From NCBI GenBank assembly GCA_937900435.1, contig CALCEG010000056.1, positions 1 through 7,704 of the forward strand: a stretch of DNA of 7,704 bases, given 5' to 3'. Made by a program: the position numbers and the translations under genes. Origin of the DNA: an uncultured Alphaproteobacteria bacterium (lineage in GTDB: Bacteria > Pseudomonadota > Alphaproteobacteria > Rs-D84). Under the pieces are notes generated by a model. That model was given only the letters and a program-made list of their open reading frames with translations. It ran no database searches and had not been told where the DNA came from. Within the stretch, counting starts at the first letter, position 1. Every line of letters begins with the position of its first letter. Below, piece by piece: positions 5,834 to 7,704 of this stretch.

Positions 5834-7540
5834 TTACATTGATTCTGGCACGCGCAATCCCATTAAATCAATCGCTTCATTCAATGTTTTTTGCGCCGCC
5901 ATAACAATATACAAACGCATTTGTTTTACATTCGCATCAATATCATCACGCAAAATCGGACAATTATGATAGAAAGTATTTATATCTTGTGCCAAATCGT
6001 ATGTATAGTTCGCCAGCAAATCAGTTGCCCTGCGCGTAAATGCGTTTTCTAACACACGTCTGAAATCCATCAAGCGCAACAATAAATTACGTTCTTCGCC
6101 ATTTAACGGCAAATCATTTATGGCTGGTGTCAGCCCCATATCGTTTGCTTTCTTTGCGACCGCATTCAAGCGAACAGCAGTATATAAAATATATGGTCCT
6201 GTACGTCCTTCGAATTGTGTAACAGAATCCACATCAAATACATAATCAGATTTAACATCATGCATTAAATCGTTAAATTTCAACGCAGCCAAGGCAATCA
6301 TTTCAATCGTTTCATCCGACAAATTTTTACCAGATTCCAACGCACGCGCACGCACAGATTCACATACCATATCCAACATTTCATCCAGCTGTGGCACATT
6401 TCCATCGCGCGTCTTGAACGGCTTTCCATCTGCGCCTGTAATTGTACCGAATCCAACATGTTGCAGATTCGCAGAATCCATTCCTGCCATATTTGCTGCA
6501 CGAAACACCTGTGTAAAGTGCAATTTCTGACGATTATCAGTAAAATACACAATATCATCTGGATTATCTGTTGTTGTTCTGTAATATATCGCCGCCAAGT
6601 CCGCCGCCGCGTATGTCTGTGCGCCGGTGCTAGACCGCCACAACACCGGTGGCATTGGCGCAATATCAGAATCTAACTTTACCGGGATAATATCGGCCCC
6701 ATCATCACGCACCAACAGACTTTTTTCATCCAAGATTTTCTGTACACTTGGCACATATTCAGCAACCAGTTTTTCACCCTTGTTTTCATCAAACGGCAAG
6801 ATATTCAGTCGCTTTAAAATCGTTGAAATTTGCCCCAAAGACATTGGCGCAAAAGTATTATAAATTTCATTATATTCTGGGTTTCCGCCTTGCAGTTCTA
6901 CGGTTATTTTTTGGGCTTTTTCCAACCAATCCTTATCTTCTTTGGCGCGTGTCGCAGACGCCGGATACATAACATTGATATCATCTGCATTTTTTGGCAT
7001 ACCGTTTTCCAAAATCCACGCGATAATCAACCCCATCGGACGCCCCCAATCCCCCATGTGATTATAAGACTTTGTTTTATGTCCCAAGAATCGTGCAATA
7101 CGATTAAAAGTATCCCCCACGACAGTGGTACGCAAATGTCCGATATGCAACTGCTTTCCAATATTATAACTGCCGTAATCCATATCAATCATCAATTTTT
7201 TTTCTGTTGATTGATAGTTCTGGCAAAAATCCTGTGGTTTTATCAAGAAAGCATCTTTCAAAACAATATTTATAAATCCTGGGCCTGCGATATCTACCTT
7301 TGCAACAAATGGCAATTCCAAGATTTTTTCCGCCACCATTTGCGCAATATCACGCGGCGATTTTTTCATTGGTCGCGCCAACAACATTGCAACATTTGTT
7401 GAATAGTCCCCAAAGTCGCGAATTTTCGGCACTTCCAACGCGATATTATTCGCAACATCATCATTCAAGACATCTTTAACAGCATCAATTTCTTGAATTT
7501 TTGATTTAATATTATCTGATACAAATTTATATAGATTCAT
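5834..7540 (-). CDS. argS: Arginyl-tRNA synthetase (ArgRS)
   Basis: This class I synthetase charges tRNA-Arg with arginine in the cytoplasm. It is complete at 568 aa, normal for bacterial ArgRS. Domains in order: the N-terminal additional domain (about 1-110, with DFGDYSTNVAMLLA and GPGFINIVL), the Rossmann catalytic core with HIGH at 132-135 (GKQLHIGHLRTTVVGD), the GDWGRPMG motif (164-170) and YFTDNRQKLHFTQVF (332-346). The degenerate KMSKS-equivalent loop is GADGKPFKTRDG (369-380), the usual ArgRS form. The C-terminal helical anticodon-binding domain ends with the family-typical LMGLRVPESM. The start ATG 7540 has AAGG eight nt upstream and a promoter about 40 nt upstream. The gene is monocistronic by layout, closed by its own terminator before the export operon. 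Nothing suggests loss of function. Confidence 0.98.
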   Translation of the reverse strand: MNLYKFVSDNIKSKIQEIDAVKDVLNDDVANNIALEVPKIRDFGDYSTNVAMLLARPMKKSPRDIAQMVAEKILELPFVAKVDIAGPGFINIVLKDAFLIKPQDFCQNYQSTEKKLMIDMDYGSYNIGKQLHIGHLRTTVVGDTFNRIARFLGHKTKSYNHMGDWGRPMGLIIAWILENGMPKNADDINVMYPASATRAKEDKDWLEKAQKITVELQGGNPEYNEIYNTFAPMSLGQISTILKRLNILPFDENKGEKLVAEYVPSVQKILDEKSLLVRDDGADIIPVKLDSDIAPMPPVLWRSSTGAQTYAAADLAAIYYRTTTDNPDDIVYFTDNRQKLHFTQVFRAANMAGMDSANLQHVGFGTITGADGKPFKTRDGNVPQLDEMLDMVCESVRARALESGKNLSDETIEMIALAALKFNDLMHDVKSDYVFDVDSVTQFEGRTGPYILYTAVRLNAVAKKANDMGLTPAINDLPLNGEERNLLLRLMDFRRVLENAFTRRATDLLANYTYDLAQDINTFYHNCPILRDDIDANVKQMRLYIVMAAQKTLNEAIDLMGLRVPESM

Positions 7541-7548
7541 TTATAACG

Positions 7549-7552
7549 CCTT
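7549..7552 (-). promoter_or_regulatory. Shine-Dalgarno of argS
   Basis: AAGG on the minus strand lies eight nt before ATG 7540, supporting that start. It is flanked by a weak 5-bp inverted repeat (ATAAC at 7543-7547 and GTTAT at 7554-7558) that could fold over it, but the pairing is too AT-rich to claim regulation. Confidence 0.5.
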
Positions 7553-7704
7553 ATGTTATTTTTCCGTACAAACACTATAATAACCCATAAAAACGCAATA
7601 TTCAATGAGGAAGACGGTAAAGTTAGTTTAAATACTCATACACTAATATTTATCGGAGTAGATTTCTCTGATTCATTAATGTCAGAAATAATAGACTCTT
7701 ATGA
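7553..7704 (+). CDS. Unassigned open frame running off the right edge (possible gene fragment)
   Basis: From ATG 7553 a plus-strand frame stays open for 50 codons to the window end. The first part covers the argS promoter and is probably not translated. From about 7598 the translation looks protein-like (NEEDGKVSLNTHTLIFIGVD, then FSDSLMSEIIDSYE). No ATG in this frame with a Shine-Dalgarno lies close to that segment, so it may be an internal piece of a gene joined here rather than a true start. TLIFIG vaguely recalls a sensor-1-like strand of AAA+ ATPases, but that is far too short to assign. GC is about 29% by hand count over the last 100 nt. Chance openness in AT-rich DNA is a real alternative. 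Confidence 0.25.
   Translation, partial: MLFFRTNTIITHKNAIFNEEDGKVSLNTHTLIFIGVDFSDSLMSEIIDSY
7577..7605 (-). promoter_or_regulatory. Sigma-70-type promoter of argS
   Basis: On the minus strand TTGAAT (7605-7600, four of six matches to TTGACA) is separated by exactly 17 nt from TATTAT (7582-7577, five of six to TATAAT). Transcription would start near 7570, leaving a leader of about 30 nt containing the Shine-Dalgarno. Position and spacing fit argS well. The -35 box lies right at the point where the sequence appears to change character towards the right edge. Confidence 0.6.

Noticed and set aside
6298..6663. A 121-codon minus-strand frame inside argS
   Set aside because: It is an alternative frame within a secure argS, rich in Cys, Arg and Trp, with no domain features.
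164..7604. Joining the two edges at the shared ATTC gives a plus-strand reading MEFNEEDGKVS, as if one gene start had been interrupted
   Set aside because: It needs the left edge to be noncoding up to that ATG, but the minus strand there looks coding, and no Shine-Dalgarno precedes the ATG. Four bases of shared sequence is no evidence of a common origin.
1..7704. Search for CRISPR arrays, tRNA or rRNA genes, insertion sequences and long direct repeats
   Set aside because: No regularly spaced repeats, tRNA-like cloverleaf, transposase gene or terminal inverted repeats were visible by eye; nearly all the window is accounted for by coding sequence.

Overview
The window looks like a fragment of a Gram-negative bacterial genome, most likely a low-to-moderate GC proteobacterium. 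The ArgRS sequence style and codon use hint at Alphaproteobacteria, but this is tentative. The Gram-negative assignment rests on a periplasmic adaptor and a TolC-type outer-membrane channel lying next to an ABC exporter. The standard bacterial code applies: TGA ends two of the genes and Trp is TGG.

Everything clearly functional is on the minus strand, so it is read from right to left. First comes argS (7540-5834), complete, with a good sigma-70-type promoter (7605-7577) and a hairpin-plus-T-run terminator (5813-5786). After a 100-nt gap comes a tightly packed five-gene export operon: a membrane-fusion/adaptor protein (5732-4974), two separate ABC ATPases (4987-4253 and 4256-3348), two ABC-2 type permeases (3347-2223 and 2226-1135), and a TolC-family outer-membrane protein (from 1118, running off the left edge). 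Junctions overlap by 14 nt, 4 nt, 0 nt (stop abutting start) and 4 nt, and the last gap is 16 nt. This is the architecture of the E. coli ybhG-ybhF-ybhS-ybhR type exporter, with two differences: the double-ATPase YbhF is split into two genes, and a dedicated tolC-like gene is attached.

The gene products should form one envelope-spanning machine. The two ATPases pair under the two permeases in the inner membrane, the adaptor is anchored in the inner membrane and reaches into the periplasm, and the TolC-like channel gives an exit through the outer membrane. The ATPases carry complementary defects that predict one competent and one degenerate ATP site. The substrate cannot be read from the sequence.

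Both ends look anomalous. At about position 170 the TolC-like protein changes, in frame, from an alanine-rich TolC sequence to an unrelated aromatic-rich sequence with no recognisable TolC character, and GC falls to about a third. At the right end, beyond the argS promoter, is an AT-rich plus-strand open frame that I cannot assign. These edges may be chimeric assembly or cloning joins, or genuine rearrangement breakpoints.
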